NCBI RefSeq assembly: GCF_018343665.1
Contig: NZ_JAGYPM010000004.1
Span: 584,381 to 648,380, forward strand
Source of the DNA: Cytobacillus citreus
GTDB lineage: Bacteria > Bacillota > Bacilli > Bacillales > Cytobacillaceae
Direction: 5' to 3'
DNA: 64,000 bases
The position numbers and the translations under genes were made by a program. The notes under the pieces are model-generated. The model was not told the DNA's origin and searched no databases. It saw nothing but the letters and a program-made list of their open reading frames with translations. Positions 1-9,070 of the stretch are shown here, piece after piece. How positions within the stretch are numbered: the stretch's first letter is position 1; every line of letters begins with the position of its first letter.

Positions 1-151
1 TACCCCTCCATAAATAGTAATATCTACCTTCTCAAAAAAATCCAAAACCGATAAAACCGATATCAAATACCAAACGATTACTAGAATGTAAGTAAATTTT
101 TTTTGAGGGGTGTAGTAGATAAAGATGAAATGGAGAAGTATTTTTGGCTAT

Positions 152-208
152 GGTGCCAGTCCCTAAGTACGGTAATATTTTAAATTACTGGGGGACTGGC
201 ACCTTTTT
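152..208. repeat. Family C hairpin repeat, copy 1
   Basis: The arms GGTGCCAGTCCC and GGGACTGGCACC are perfect inverted repeats about 28 bases apart, followed by a T run on the + strand. Three further copies of the same about 50-bp design lie at 974, 23200 and 28361. The arm bases just inside GGTGCC differ between copies. It sits immediately downstream of the convergent end of the channel gene and could act as a terminator, but dispersal shows it is a repeat element. Confidence 0.75.
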
Positions 209-924
209 TAAGTATGATTGTGCTTATCCTTCATTTTTTGTAGTTTTTCAATCATGTAGTTATAGTCAATTTCATCAATATTTGGGTAAGCATCAATCGT
301 TTGTTTTATATCCTTTAGCTCCTTGGGAAGTTGGTCATCTCTATTATCTGTAAATATGGAGGCAACTGTTCCTGTTATTAAACCGATGATACCTATTCCT
401 GCTAACATTAGAACGCTCGCAATGATTCTGCCTACCGTTGTTTCCGGGGAGAGGTCCCCATATCCGACTGTTGTCATTGTTACAATTGCCCACCAAAGCG
501 CATCGCTATATGAATCAAAACCCGGTTCAATGAACTTCATAGGCAGAGCAATAAGGAAAAGAATGGACATTACCGAAACAACTAAAGTGTCAATTTTGTA
601 TTTTTTCAGGAGCTGATCAAGGAAGGCTGTTCGTCTGTTCATAATCATTAACATGCGAAGAACCCTGAAAATCCGAACAAAACGCGCAGTCCGAAAAAAC
701 TGATCTAAAGGCAGAATGGCAATAAAGTCTAAAGGGTGGCCCTTGAAATACTCCCATTTATTCTCACTATTGTAAAGTCGAATCATGTAGTCCAGAATAA
801 ATATTCCCCAAATAAACCCATCGAAAATCGCCCCTTGTTTTGAAGGTAGATCAAGGACAAGAGAAAGTATAACTAATGCAGCAAGAACAAGTTCATATAT
901 GATGCCAAAGTAAATTTTTTTCAT
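208..924 (-). CDS. Voltage-gated-type potassium channel (ion transport family)
   Basis: 238-residue integral membrane protein of the ion transport superfamily, expected to conduct K+ across the cytoplasmic membrane. The selectivity filter TVGYGD is at residues 152-157, preceded by a pore helix (ALWWAIVTMT) and followed by a hydrophobic S6 (about 165-190). An arginine-rich S4-like segment, RTARFVRIFRVLRML, is at 78-92, and S1-S3 occupy about 5-75. The short cytoplasmic tail (about 195-238) is charged and shows no RCK/TrkA domain, so ligand gating is not evident. It reads leftward, alone, with hairpin repeats on both sides. The family assignment is secure; the physiological role (K+ leak or membrane potential control) is inferred. 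Confidence 0.9.
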   Translation of the reverse strand: MKKIYFGIIYELVLAALVILSLVLDLPSKQGAIFDGFIWGIFILDYMIRLYNSENKWEYFKGHPLDFIAILPLDQFFRTARFVRIFRVLRMLMIMNRRTAFLDQLLKKYKIDTLVVSVMSILFLIALPMKFIEPGFDSYSDALWWAIVTMTTVGYGDLSPETTVGRIIASVLMLAGIGIIGLITGTVASIFTDNRDDQLPKELKDIKQTIDAYPNIDEIDYNYMIEKLQKMKDKHNHT

Positions 925-973
925 CCAATCCCTACTTTTTTAAAACTACTTTTGTTATTTTAACATAATTCTC

Positions 974-1030
974 GGTGCCAGACCCCCAATGCGTTAATCC
1001 ATTAATATATTGGGGGTCAGGCACCTTTTG
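974..1030. repeat. Family C hairpin repeat, copy 2
   Basis: The arms are GGTGCCAGACCCCCAAT and ATTGGGGGTCAGGCACC, with one mismatch. The loop GCGTTAATCCATTAATAT is nearly identical to that of copy 3 at 23200, followed by a short T run. It lies in the 255-bp gap between the channel gene and the prenyl synthase gene, which read away from each other, so it cannot be a terminator for either of them. Confidence 0.75.
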
Positions 1031-1179
1031 TTAATGGTATATATTACAAAAGTCTATATTTAGCTATTTAGTTAAAAAGATGTTATTTTTGGGTAAAATA
1101 ATTTTTGTCGATTTTTATGAAAAATACTTGAATTTATATTGCATAGATTATAGAAGAGAAAGTTAAGTAGAGGTAATGG

Positions 1180-3549
1180 ATGATGAATAAAGAGTTAATA
1201 ATAGATGCCGATGAATGCTATAGACTGGCGGAGCGGAGGGCTGCCAAGTACTTTCAATCACTTTATGTGCAAGTTAGGCAAAAGGCTTTTGTACCTATCC
1301 TAACAAAAGATTTTCAATCATGGAAACATAATCATATTCAACATTCTCTATTATCCTTTTTTTCGCGCGGAAAAAGAAAACCTGATTCTAAAGAGTATCA
1401 CAATTATATCCGATGGTTAGACCGTTCAGGCAAACTAGATAATTACTTGGATCGAAGCATCTCCTATATTTACTTGAGGGATCTGGGCAGAGCTCTGGAC
1501 TCACCTGACACACAGACTAGAGTTCGCCGTGTCATTGAAAATATTAAAAATAACCTGACTCATTCCACCGCAACAGATGAGATGTTAAGCATGGCTGGGT
1601 TGTACAGGAAGGCTCAGAAAGAAGGCGTCGAATCGTCTATGATCTGGGTGATGGACAAACTAAAGACGGTATCTTCCAATCTTCCAAAGGGGATGGATGC
1701 TGAAGAAGCCCAGCGAAAACTGATCAAAATCATAGTCGGGGTAATCATGCATGTGGTCGATGTGATGGGTGATGACATATCAATTGAAGAACGTAGGCAG
1801 AAACTTGATGAAGCTATTAGGCTAGGGTATTACTATGGTCTGACCTATCCATTCATTGACGATTTACTCGATGCCAAAGTCTTATCTGAAAAAGAGAAAA
1901 GGCAGTATTCCCAATTAATACGGACCACACTTATTACCGGAGATGTGCCGGAATTGGGCGAGTGGACTGGAGAAAACTCAAGGTTAATCCAATATATTCA
2001 TTCGGAACTTCGTGAGGCCTTTGAGTATATTAAGGCCTATCAGAGACCCGAGACAAGAAAAAATTTTTTCGAGCAATCCTATGTATTTTTTAATTCCCAG
2101 GAAGTGGACCGAGTTAAAGAACTATCGAATGCAAATTACACCAATGAAGAGCTTTATATACCGATCATATTAAAATCCTCTTCATCACGATTAATTGTCC
2201 GGTCAGTCATCAGTGCTTCTGAGGATGAGGGCTTTGACAAACGTACATTCTTTTATGGCATTTACAATCAGCTGGCTGATGATTTTGCAGATATGTTTGA
2301 TGACATGAAGGAAGGTGCGGTCACACCCTATACCTATTATTTGAAATACCATGATAAGCGTCCGGATCTAATAAATCCCTTTGAATTATATTGGACGGTC
2401 ATTTCCCATTTGATCCATAATGTGTATCATTCAGATACCAAGACTTGCGAAGTGATGTTGGATCGTGCGATAAATGGCCTAAAACGATGTAAAGAACGAT
2501 TGGGAACCAAAAAATACAACGAATTGATGGATTTTTTTGCTTCTGGAAATCCGGAATTCAACAGTTTGATTCAAAATATGGTGAAAAAAGCGGATGATGT
2601 GGATTTCTTTGATAAGCTGCTACGAGACCGTATGATTACTATGCTGAGAAATGAACGGAATGAGCAAGAAGCCTTTTTAGATACAATCAAAACGGTCCGC
2701 AATCAAATCAACAATGTCCTGCATATTCATAAAACCGATGATGTTTCTACAATGAATGTGCCAATCATTGATGCTGCAAACTACAGTTTGGAAGGCGATG
2801 GAAAGCGACTGAGGCCCATAGTTGCTTGGTTCATGGGAGTTAACGAATATGGATTAGAAAGTTCAGCAATCGTTCCACTTCTAAGATCATTGGAATATAT
2901 GCACACTGCATCCCTAATCTTTGATGATTTGCCATCTCAAGATAATGCGACTATCCGTCGGGGACGTTCAACCCTCCATCATGTATATAACAGTGCAATT
3001 GCTGAATTAACTGGTCTCTTTCTGACCCAGAAGGCAACCTGGGAACAAGCATCTCTTGACCAGTTCGATTCGAAAACTGTCCTTAAATTGATCCAATATT
3101 CGGCCCAAATGACAGAGAAGATGTGTCAGGGACAAGCAATGGACTTGGATTCTAGAGGGAAGCAATTGACTTTGGAACAATTAAATACGTTGAGTTTTTA
3201 TAAAACTGGAATTGCATTCGAAGCTTCCTTAATCATGCCTGCCATTCTCGCTCATGCAAATGAGGTAGAAATGGAAGCATTGAAAACATTCGCTCGTCAT
3301 GCCGGCATTGCGTTTCAGATTAAGGATGACCTGCTTGATGTTGAAGGAGATCAAATCTTACTTGGAAAACCAATCGGCAAAGATGCTGAAAACAACAATA
3401 AGACTTTTGTAGCCATCCTAGGTAAGGAAGGTGCCAGAAAAGCAATGTGGGAACATTACTGTCTTTCGATGGAAGCGATACAAGAAATGCCACGCAAAAC
3501 TCCATTTCTGAAGCATCTCTTGAATTATATGGTGAACCGGGATCATTAA
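1180..3549 (+). CDS. Two-part protein with C-terminal polyprenyl (isoprenyl) synthase domain
   Basis: The last about 270 residues form a trans-isoprenyl diphosphate synthase of the IspA/GGPP type: GKRLRP (541-546), first Asp-rich motif DDLPSQD (582-588), RRGRST (593-598), GQAMDLD (651-657), KT (675-676) and second Asp-rich motif KDDLLD (715-720). This should condense allylic diphosphates with isopentenyl diphosphate. The about 500 residues before it are not a known synthase by eye, but they are helical, with acidic motifs IDDLLD (226-231) and ADDFADMFDD (366-375) that resemble prenyl/terpene synthase metal-binding motifs. The protein is more than twice the usual about 300 residues. GAGG at 1170-1173 supports a start at 1180 or 1183. 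It stands alone and ends in strong terminators. The synthase domain is certain; a second terpene-synthase-like domain is inference. Confidence 0.8.
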   Translation: MMNKELIIDADECYRLAERRAAKYFQSLYVQVRQKAFVPILTKDFQSWKHNHIQHSLLSFFSRGKRKPDSKEYHNYIRWLDRSGKLDNYLDRSISYIYLRDLGRALDSPDTQTRVRRVIENIKNNLTHSTATDEMLSMAGLYRKAQKEGVESSMIWVMDKLKTVSSNLPKGMDAEEAQRKLIKIIVGVIMHVVDVMGDDISIEERRQKLDEAIRLGYYYGLTYPFIDDLLDAKVLSEKEKRQYSQLIRTTLITGDVPELGEWTGENSRLIQYIHSELREAFEYIKAYQRPETRKNFFEQSYVFFNSQEVDRVKELSNANYTNEELYIPIILKSSSSRLIVRSVISASEDEGFDKRTFFYGIYNQLADDFADMFDDMKEGAVTPYTYYLKYHDKRPDLINPFELYWTVISHLIHNVYHSDTKTCEVMLDRAINGLKRCKERLGTKKYNELMDFFASGNPEFNSLIQNMVKKADDVDFFDKLLRDRMITMLRNERNEQEAFLDTIKTVRNQINNVLHIHKTDDVSTMNVPIIDAANYSLEGDGKRLRPIVAWFMGVNEYGLESSAIVPLLRSLEYMHTASLIFDDLPSQDNATIRRGRSTLHHVYNSAIAELTGLFLTQKATWEQASLDQFDSKTVLKLIQYSAQMTEKMCQGQAMDLDSRGKQLTLEQLNTLSFYKTGIAFEASLIMPAILAHANEVEMEALKTFARHAGIAFQIKDDLLDVEGDQILLGKPIGKDAENNNKTFVAILGKEGARKAMWEHYCLSMEAIQEMPRKTPFLKHLLNYMVNRDH

Positions 3550-3611
3550 GAGCTTGATATTGTACAATACAGATAGAATAAGTTATTAAAAAAGAAGTAG
3601 GTACCCTATTG

Positions 3612-3662
3612 AACTGCACCTATTTGTTAGACGTATGCTAACATTCAGAGGTGCAGTTTCTT
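3612..3662 (+). terminator. Rho-independent terminator after the prenyl synthase gene
   Basis: The inverted repeat AACTGCACCT / AGGTGCAGTT lies 63 bp after the stop codon, followed by a T-rich tract. Confidence 0.65.
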
Positions 3663-3685
3663 TGTGTCTAAATTAAACATAGAAA

Positions 3686-3737
3686 AGAAGAAATCAACTT
3701 TTATGAACGGAATGTTGATTTCTTCTTTTCTTATTTT
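3686..3737. terminator. Bidirectional hairpin terminator
   Basis: A perfect 13-bp inverted repeat, AGAAGAAATCAAC / GTTGATTTCTTCT, has T runs on both sides. It lies between the convergent prenyl synthase (+) and M24 (-) genes. The remaining 3738-3879 holds nothing recognisable. Confidence 0.7.
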
Positions 3738-3879
3738 TCAACAATTAGGAAGTAAGTAAATTGCATCACCAGTTATCTGCTAGTATTCTAAACGGGATCC
3801 TGACTGCAAAGCACTGATTTAACTCATAATGGATCATATATCTTTGCCTCAGTTGATCGAATAATATCGCTGGTAATTA

Positions 3880-5016
3880 TTAACTATATGTTAAATCTTC
3901 AAGTTCGCTTGGATATTCGGTTATTCGTCGGCTGCCGTTTTTTGTTAAAATTAACGTGTCTGAATGACGGAAACCTCCAACGCCTGGAATAAAAATACCT
4001 GGTTCAATGGTAAAAACCATATTCTCTTTGAGGATAAGATTATTATCAAATCTTAAAGAGGGTTCTTCATGTGCTGAGATGCCAATTCCGTGACCTACTC
4101 GGTGAATGGCATAATCAGCAAAACCTTCTTTTTTTAGAATGCTACGGGAAACTTCATCAACCTCAGCTGCTGTCACCCCTGGTTTAATAAAGTCCATTGC
4201 AGCCTGTTGTGCAATTTTTGCTGCCTCAAACCCTTTCTTTTGTTCTTTTGTCAGTTCCCCTATTACAATCGTCCGTTCTAATTCTGCACGATAGCCATTT
4301 AAGGCAACCTGTCGGCTGTGTATAATAATGTCACCTGTTCTTACTTGACGAGTATTTGAAAAAACATGCGGCATAATCGTTCGTTCTACTCCTGAAGGGG
4401 ACATAACAATTAAATCAAGAGTTGCATTAGGATATTTTTTTGCCGTTTCTTTAAATACAGCTATATTTCCCCTTGCATCTATTTCTATTTCCGTAATTCC
4501 TACTTCACAAGCATTTAATGATTCTCTTACTGCAACATTAGCTAGATAGCCAGCTTCCTCTATTAATTTTAGTTCCTCTTCATCTTTAACATATCGCATT
4601 TCCATTATCTTTTTACCGATATCTACTATTTCCAAGCCCAATTCACGGATGAAAACTACTTGTTCTGCAGGAGTCGAAGCCATATCAACTCCTATTTTTG
4701 ATCCAGTTTTATAATTTTTTAACAGTGTCTTTAAATGTTGATACGGACTTATACCCTCATCCGCTCTTTCAGGATGCTCAAAATAAACATGTATATAATC
4801 TATCTTTGCTTCATCTTTCGCATGAACCTCTTCTAGAGCAGGGACAATTAAATGACTATTTTGATCGTCTAGCACATAGATAATAGGTCGTGAATAAAGC
4901 AAAGCCTTAAATCCACTAACATAATATTGGTGATCTGGGTTAGAAACGATAGTAGCTTCTATGCCTTCTATATTCATAAAGGACCTTAATTCAGATATGC
5001 GGTGACTTACATTCAT
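3880..5016 (-). CDS. M24-fold (pita-bread) hydrolase, creatinase/Xaa-Pro-peptidase-like, altered metal site
   Basis: 378 residues with an N-terminal creatinase-type domain (1-about 135) and a C-terminal pita-bread domain (about 150-370). The catalytic histidine region RVGHGIGIS (H309) and TIEPG (E338) are kept. Of the five dinuclear metal ligands of M24 peptidases, the first Asp is Ser234 (GDIIIHSR), the second is Glu245 (GYRAELERT) and the last Glu is Ser352 (GGFRHSD). Creatinase also keeps this fold without a metal site, so cleavage of a small C-N bonded compound is as likely as Xaa-Pro peptide cleavage. It is the last gene of a leftward group with a symporter and an amidohydrolase, suggesting a shared catabolic substrate. 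The fold is certain; the substrate is unknown. Confidence 0.8.
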   Translation of the reverse strand: MNVSHRISELRSFMNIEGIEATIVSNPDHQYYVSGFKALLYSRPIIYVLDDQNSHLIVPALEEVHAKDEAKIDYIHVYFEHPERADEGISPYQHLKTLLKNYKTGSKIGVDMASTPAEQVVFIRELGLEIVDIGKKIMEMRYVKDEEELKLIEEAGYLANVAVRESLNACEVGITEIEIDARGNIAVFKETAKKYPNATLDLIVMSPSGVERTIMPHVFSNTRQVRTGDIIIHSRQVALNGYRAELERTIVIGELTKEQKKGFEAAKIAQQAAMDFIKPGVTAAEVDEVSRSILKKEGFADYAIHRVGHGIGISAHEEPSLRFDNNLILKENMVFTIEPGIFIPGVGGFRHSDTLILTKNGSRRITEYPSELEDLTYS

Positions 5017-5088
5017 TCTATTTCACTCCTAATGTATATTGTATTTATAGAATCATAGTATTTTTTACTTAGGACGATAAAGACGAAA

Positions 5089-6492
5089 TTAAATAGTTGT
5101 ATCTATATTAGGTGTTATTGATTTTTTTTCAGTTGCCAAAGACACAATTACGAGGACTAAAATAGATAACGGTAAGGAGAAGAGAATACTATTCCAACCA
5201 AAAGGCTTTCCAAGTACCATTTCCCAAAAAAGAGTGGCTAGGCCTCCAGTAATTATAGAGGACAATGCCCCTGGAGTATTTGCACGCTTCCAAAAAAAGG
5301 TGGCTAATACGATCGGTGTTATTGCTGCACCATACATCGTATAAGAATACATTTGAACCTCTAATACACTAGGGAAAAAGGTTCCTAGAATATAAGCCAA
5401 AACTCCAATAGCAATAACCGCTTTTCGACTAAAGGATAAATGCTTTTCTTCGGATAGGTTTCCTTTGTATTTTGCATATAGGTCATAAACAACATTTCCT
5501 GCTGCTGATAATAGGAAAGAGTTGGCTGTAGTAATGATTAATGCTACTGCTGCTGCTAATATTATTGCCCCTATTGGAATCGGTACTCCATGCGCTGCAA
5601 TATGAAGAATTGCTGTATCGCCTTTAATATTTGGATACAAAACAACGGCTGTAGTTGCCATAAGAATTGCTGTGGAGATAATGATGATGTTTCCTAAAAA
5701 GAATCCAATAGTGGATTTTTTAGCCGTTCTTTCATCCTTGGCTGAAGAAAAGCGATTATACATGTTTTGGTCACCCAAAATAAGCATTAGGGTTGGCAAG
5801 AAAAAACCAATTAGCTGCATGGCCGTTAGACCGCCACTCCACGTTTTGTGTGTATCTGGCAGGGCAGCTGCAAGACCAGAAAAGCCTCCTACACTAGGTA
5901 TTAAGAAAGGTAAAGCAAGAATCAACCCTCCAACAATCAGTATGGAGCTAACAAAATCGGTATATGCAACAGAAAACATACCTCCTGATACTGCTAGGAA
6001 AATAACAAAAATAGCTATTAATATCGTCCCGGTTTCGGGGGATAAGCCAGTTGTGGTACTAAGAATAATGCCGCCACCAATAAACTGATAAGCTGCAATC
6101 CCAATGTAGGCTAACAGCATAAAAATGGTCGCAACTAATCGTGTTGTACTACCATATTTAATTTCTAGCAATTCCGGCAGAGTGTTCTTTTTTAATGCTC
6201 TAACTTTATCCGCAATAAAGTACAAGATAATAATCCCAACAGGCCCTCCTGCAAAATAGATAATACTAGCAAGTGGTCCATATTTATAAATAAAACTTGC
6301 CCCACCGACGATGGTTCCAGACCCAACCCATGTAGCAAGCAATGTTCCAACAAGTACAATTCCTGGTAAACGACGACCAGCAACCATAAAATCTTCACTG
6401 CTTTTTACTTCTTTTTTTGCATAATAGATACCACACAACACCATGAGAGCTAAGTATGCTAAAACTACAGCTAAATGAACCGACAAGGTCAT
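5089..6492 (-). CDS. Sodium:solute symporter (SSS family)
   Basis: 467-residue polytopic membrane protein with about 13 hydrophobic helices. The start AYLALMVLCGIYYAKKEVKS and the following SEDFMVAGRRLPG are typical of SSS transporters (PutP/PanF relatives), as is GTLLATWVGSGTIVGGASF. It imports an organic solute coupled to Na+. It lies 72 bp upstream of the M24-like hydrolase and about 206 bp downstream of the amidohydrolase on the same strand, so its substrate is probably what those two enzymes degrade. Substrate cannot be read from the sequence. Another SSS transporter lies at 41952-43367 in a different cluster. Confidence 0.88.
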   Translation of the reverse strand: MTLSVHLAVVLAYLALMVLCGIYYAKKEVKSSEDFMVAGRRLPGIVLVGTLLATWVGSGTIVGGASFIYKYGPLASIIYFAGGPVGIIILYFIADKVRALKKNTLPELLEIKYGSTTRLVATIFMLLAYIGIAAYQFIGGGIILSTTTGLSPETGTILIAIFVIFLAVSGGMFSVAYTDFVSSILIVGGLILALPFLIPSVGGFSGLAAALPDTHKTWSGGLTAMQLIGFFLPTLMLILGDQNMYNRFSSAKDERTAKKSTIGFFLGNIIIISTAILMATTAVVLYPNIKGDTAILHIAAHGVPIPIGAIILAAAVALIITTANSFLLSAAGNVVYDLYAKYKGNLSEEKHLSFSRKAVIAIGVLAYILGTFFPSVLEVQMYSYTMYGAAITPIVLATFFWKRANTPGALSSIITGGLATLFWEMVLGKPFGWNSILFSLPLSILVLVIVSLATEKKSITPNIDTTI

Positions 6493-6698
6493 CTCCCCTT
6501 TATATAATTAATTCTCGACGAGTTTTTCTCTAAAAGATCATCTTAGAATTCGTCAGAAATTTGTTTACAATACTCATTGGTTATTATGCAATAATCAATA
6601 TATTCTATATGGTACGAGATTTTATAATATCTGGTAATATACCAAAACATCCATTACAGTTACCTCCAAACATGGATCTGTATTAAAAGTAAATATGA

Positions 6699-7958
6699 TT
6701 ATTTCGTTTCTAACACCTTATGACTATTTAAAATATTTAAAGTAGAGAAGTCTTTTTCTGTCTCTTTACCAAATCCATGTCTTTTCTCTAAATTTCCATT
6801 TTTTACTACTGTATCTACTTCTCGTAGAGCACTGATTGAGATCAAAGGGTCATTTTTTATGCCGATAAAATCTGCAATTTTTCCTGATTCAATTGTCCCG
6901 AGGTTTTGCTCAATCCCGCATGCTTTTGAAGCATTAGATGTCGCAGTTCTTAGCGCTTCTAATGGTGTTAATCCTGCATGGACGAGAACTTCCAATTCAA
7001 ATACTAAGGCACCATGTGGGAAACCTGGTGCACCACAATCCGTCCCAGCAGCAAGCTGTATACCATAATCTTTAGCATATTGAATGACTTTATAACTCCC
7101 AGATAGAATCTCTTGCGCTTTTCGGATAGCATAATCAGGTACACCCTTTTCTTCTCCAAGTGTTGCTAATAGATAGAATGTTGCTATAGTTGGAACAACC
7201 ATTATTTTTTTATCTGCAATAACCTTTGCTACTTCAGCAGTCATCATGTTCCCGTGTTCGATTGTATCTACACCAGCCTCAACAACATTAATAATGCTCT
7301 GCAGCCCCTCTGCATGGGCTGCAACTTTACGGCCACCATGGTGTGCTTCTTCTGCGATTGCAGATAATTCTTCTACTGTCAGTTGCGGCCAATCGGGGGA
7401 TTCCCATTTTCCATAGCAACCTCCACCCGCCATAACTTTGATAAGATCAGCACCTGATTTCATCATTTTACGAGTACCTTTACGTGCCTCATGTGGTCCA
7501 TCTATTTCGAATCCTAAATCATGGCAATGTCCTCCTGTCATCATAATTGGGTTCCCAGATGCTAGAATCCTAGAACCTCTTATGACGTTTTCTTCAATTA
7601 GATCACGTACTGGGAAAACCGCTTTATAATCCCCTCCAGCATCTCGAACAGTCGTAACTCCATGCATAAGTGTTTCCCTTGCATGTTCAGCGACACGTGC
7701 TGCTGTTTTTTCATTAAATTCATGTACCATAATCGAATTTGGATCCTGGGATCCGTTCCAAACCAAATGGACATGACAGTCTATTAATCCAGGAAGTACA
7801 AAAAGGTTACCAAGATCTTCTATTAAATAGTGGCTTGGAACCTCATATTTTCCTATAACATCTTGGATTATGCCATCTTCTACCAAGATGGCAACATCCT
7901 GCTTGTACCCTGGACTACGGCCGTCAAACAATTGATTTACCAAGTAAGCTATTTTCAT
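6699..7958 (-). CDS. Metal-dependent amidohydrolase (imidazolonepropionase/prolidase-like)
   Basis: 419 residues of the amidohydrolase superfamily TIM barrel. The metal-site motifs are complete: HxH in LIDCHVHLVWNG (about 60-70), the lysine in SGADLIKVMAGGG (about 175), His in VAAHAEG, His in IEHGNMM and the catalytic Asp in AAGTDCGAPG. Such proteins hydrolyse amide, lactam or Xaa-Pro dipeptide bonds in the cytoplasm. The short N-terminal and C-terminal flanks give the usual beta-sandwich. It is first in the leftward group with the symporter and M24-like protein, opposite the LysR gene at 8174. The family is secure; substrate is unknown, with cyclic amide or dipeptide breakdown the best guess. 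Confidence 0.85.
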   Translation of the reverse strand: MKIAYLVNQLFDGRSPGYKQDVAILVEDGIIQDVIGKYEVPSHYLIEDLGNLFVLPGLIDCHVHLVWNGSQDPNSIMVHEFNEKTAARVAEHARETLMHGVTTVRDAGGDYKAVFPVRDLIEENVIRGSRILASGNPIMMTGGHCHDLGFEIDGPHEARKGTRKMMKSGADLIKVMAGGGCYGKWESPDWPQLTVEELSAIAEEAHHGGRKVAAHAEGLQSIINVVEAGVDTIEHGNMMTAEVAKVIADKKIMVVPTIATFYLLATLGEEKGVPDYAIRKAQEILSGSYKVIQYAKDYGIQLAAGTDCGAPGFPHGALVFELEVLVHAGLTPLEALRTATSNASKACGIEQNLGTIESGKIADFIGIKNDPLISISALREVDTVVKNGNLEKRHGFGKETEKDFSTLNILNSHKVLETK

Positions 7959-8173
7959 GTGTCTCCCTCCAAAAAAAATTAAAGTTTTCTTATTACAGTT
8001 TATTAGTTGCCTGTGTTTTTTAATTATTGTTACCGTAATAGAAACGAGTTAAATAATGAACTTTTCTAAATATTCCATTAATTAATACGAATGATACAGG
8101 ATCGTCCAATGATATGTCTAATATATATATACTAGTTATTAATATCTAATAAATATCAAAAGGGGCTAATCAG
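7959..8173. promoter_or_regulatory. Divergent promoter region between amidohydrolase and LysR genes
   Basis: This 215-bp AT-rich gap separates divergent genes, the classic position for LysR autoregulation and activation of the neighbour. I could not pick a single convincing T-N11-A operator or -35/-10 pair by eye. Confidence 0.4.
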
Positions 8174-9070
8174 ATGGAACTTCGGCATTTAAAATATTTT
8201 ATTACCGTAGCAAAGGAACTTCATTTTAGTAGGGCAGCCGAACTTTTACAAATGGCTCAACCACCATTAAGTCAACAAATTAAACAGTTAGAAGAAGAAA
8301 TGGGGGTTAAACTTTTTAATCGAACCCAGCGACGGGTTGAGTTAACAGAAGCTGGAGTTTCCTTTTATGAAAGAGCATGTGAGTTACTAGAAAATCTCAA
8401 TTTTGCATGTGATGAAGCTCAAAAAATACATCTTGGGGAAAAAGGAGATATCATCTTAGGCTTTACGGGGTCACCAACATTTCACATACTTCCAAGGGTC
8501 CTTCAAGTATCTAAACAAGAATATCCGGAGTTAAAAATTGAATTGAAAGAACTAACTACAGCGGAGCAAGTAAGGGCATTAAATAAGGGAGAAATTCATG
8601 TGGGTTTACTTGTCCCCCCGATTAATAGTAATTTGTTAAATATAGAAACTTTGAATGAAGGATCATTTGTGATTGCATTGCCTAAAAAACATCCTTTAGT
8701 TAAGCAGGGGGCGCCTGTTGATCTATCTAGCTTGGCTAATGAAAATTTCCTTATGCCACGCAGAAAGGACGGACCTGGTTATTATGATGCCATGATGAAC
8801 CTTTGTTACCAGGCAGGCTTTGAACCGAATATTATATTAGAAGCAAAACAGTATCTTACTTTTATATCACTGGTCTCCTTCGGTATTGGAGTAGCGTTAT
8901 TGCCGTCATCTATAAAGTTTATAGATAGAGAAGAGGTTGAATTGATGCCAATTGGTAATAGTCTGTCAAACTGGACTGTTTCAGTTGCTTGGAACAAAAA
9001 TAACAGAACTCCTGCATTACAGATTTTTCTTAAGTTGTTAAAGAAAACAACACTTTATACTGAAAAATGA
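8174..9070 (+). CDS. LysR-family transcriptional regulator
   Basis: 298 residues, with an N-terminal winged helix-turn-helix (MELRHLKYFITVAKELHFSR, about 1-60, including LLQMAQPPLSQQIKQLE) and a periplasmic-binding-protein-like effector domain (about 90-290). The start ATG follows AGGGG. LysR proteins usually activate a divergent operon when a pathway intermediate binds; here the neighbour on the opposite strand is the amidohydrolase/symporter/M24-like group. The effector is probably the substrate of that group, which is inference from position. The length is standard for the family. The sequence resembles CynR/CatM/BenM-type regulators (FHILPRVLQ, TTAEQVRALN), which bind small carboxylates, but that is only suggestive. 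Confidence 0.9.
   Translation: MELRHLKYFITVAKELHFSRAAELLQMAQPPLSQQIKQLEEEMGVKLFNRTQRRVELTEAGVSFYERACELLENLNFACDEAQKIHLGEKGDIILGFTGSPTFHILPRVLQVSKQEYPELKIELKELTTAEQVRALNKGEIHVGLLVPPINSNLLNIETLNEGSFVIALPKKHPLVKQGAPVDLSSLANENFLMPRRKDGPGYYDAMMNLCYQAGFEPNIILEAKQYLTFISLVSFGIGVALLPSSIKFIDREEVELMPIGNSLSNWTVSVAWNKNNRTPALQIFLKLLKKTTLYTEK

Noticed and set aside
144-353. 69-codon + strand frame over the 3' end of the channel gene
   Set aside because: It lies inside a hairpin repeat and antisense to the channel; no family resemblance or ribosome binding site.
1025-1030. Family C copy 2 as terminator of a neighbouring gene
   Set aside because: It lies between divergent gene starts, so no upstream gene needs terminating there; treated as a repeat.
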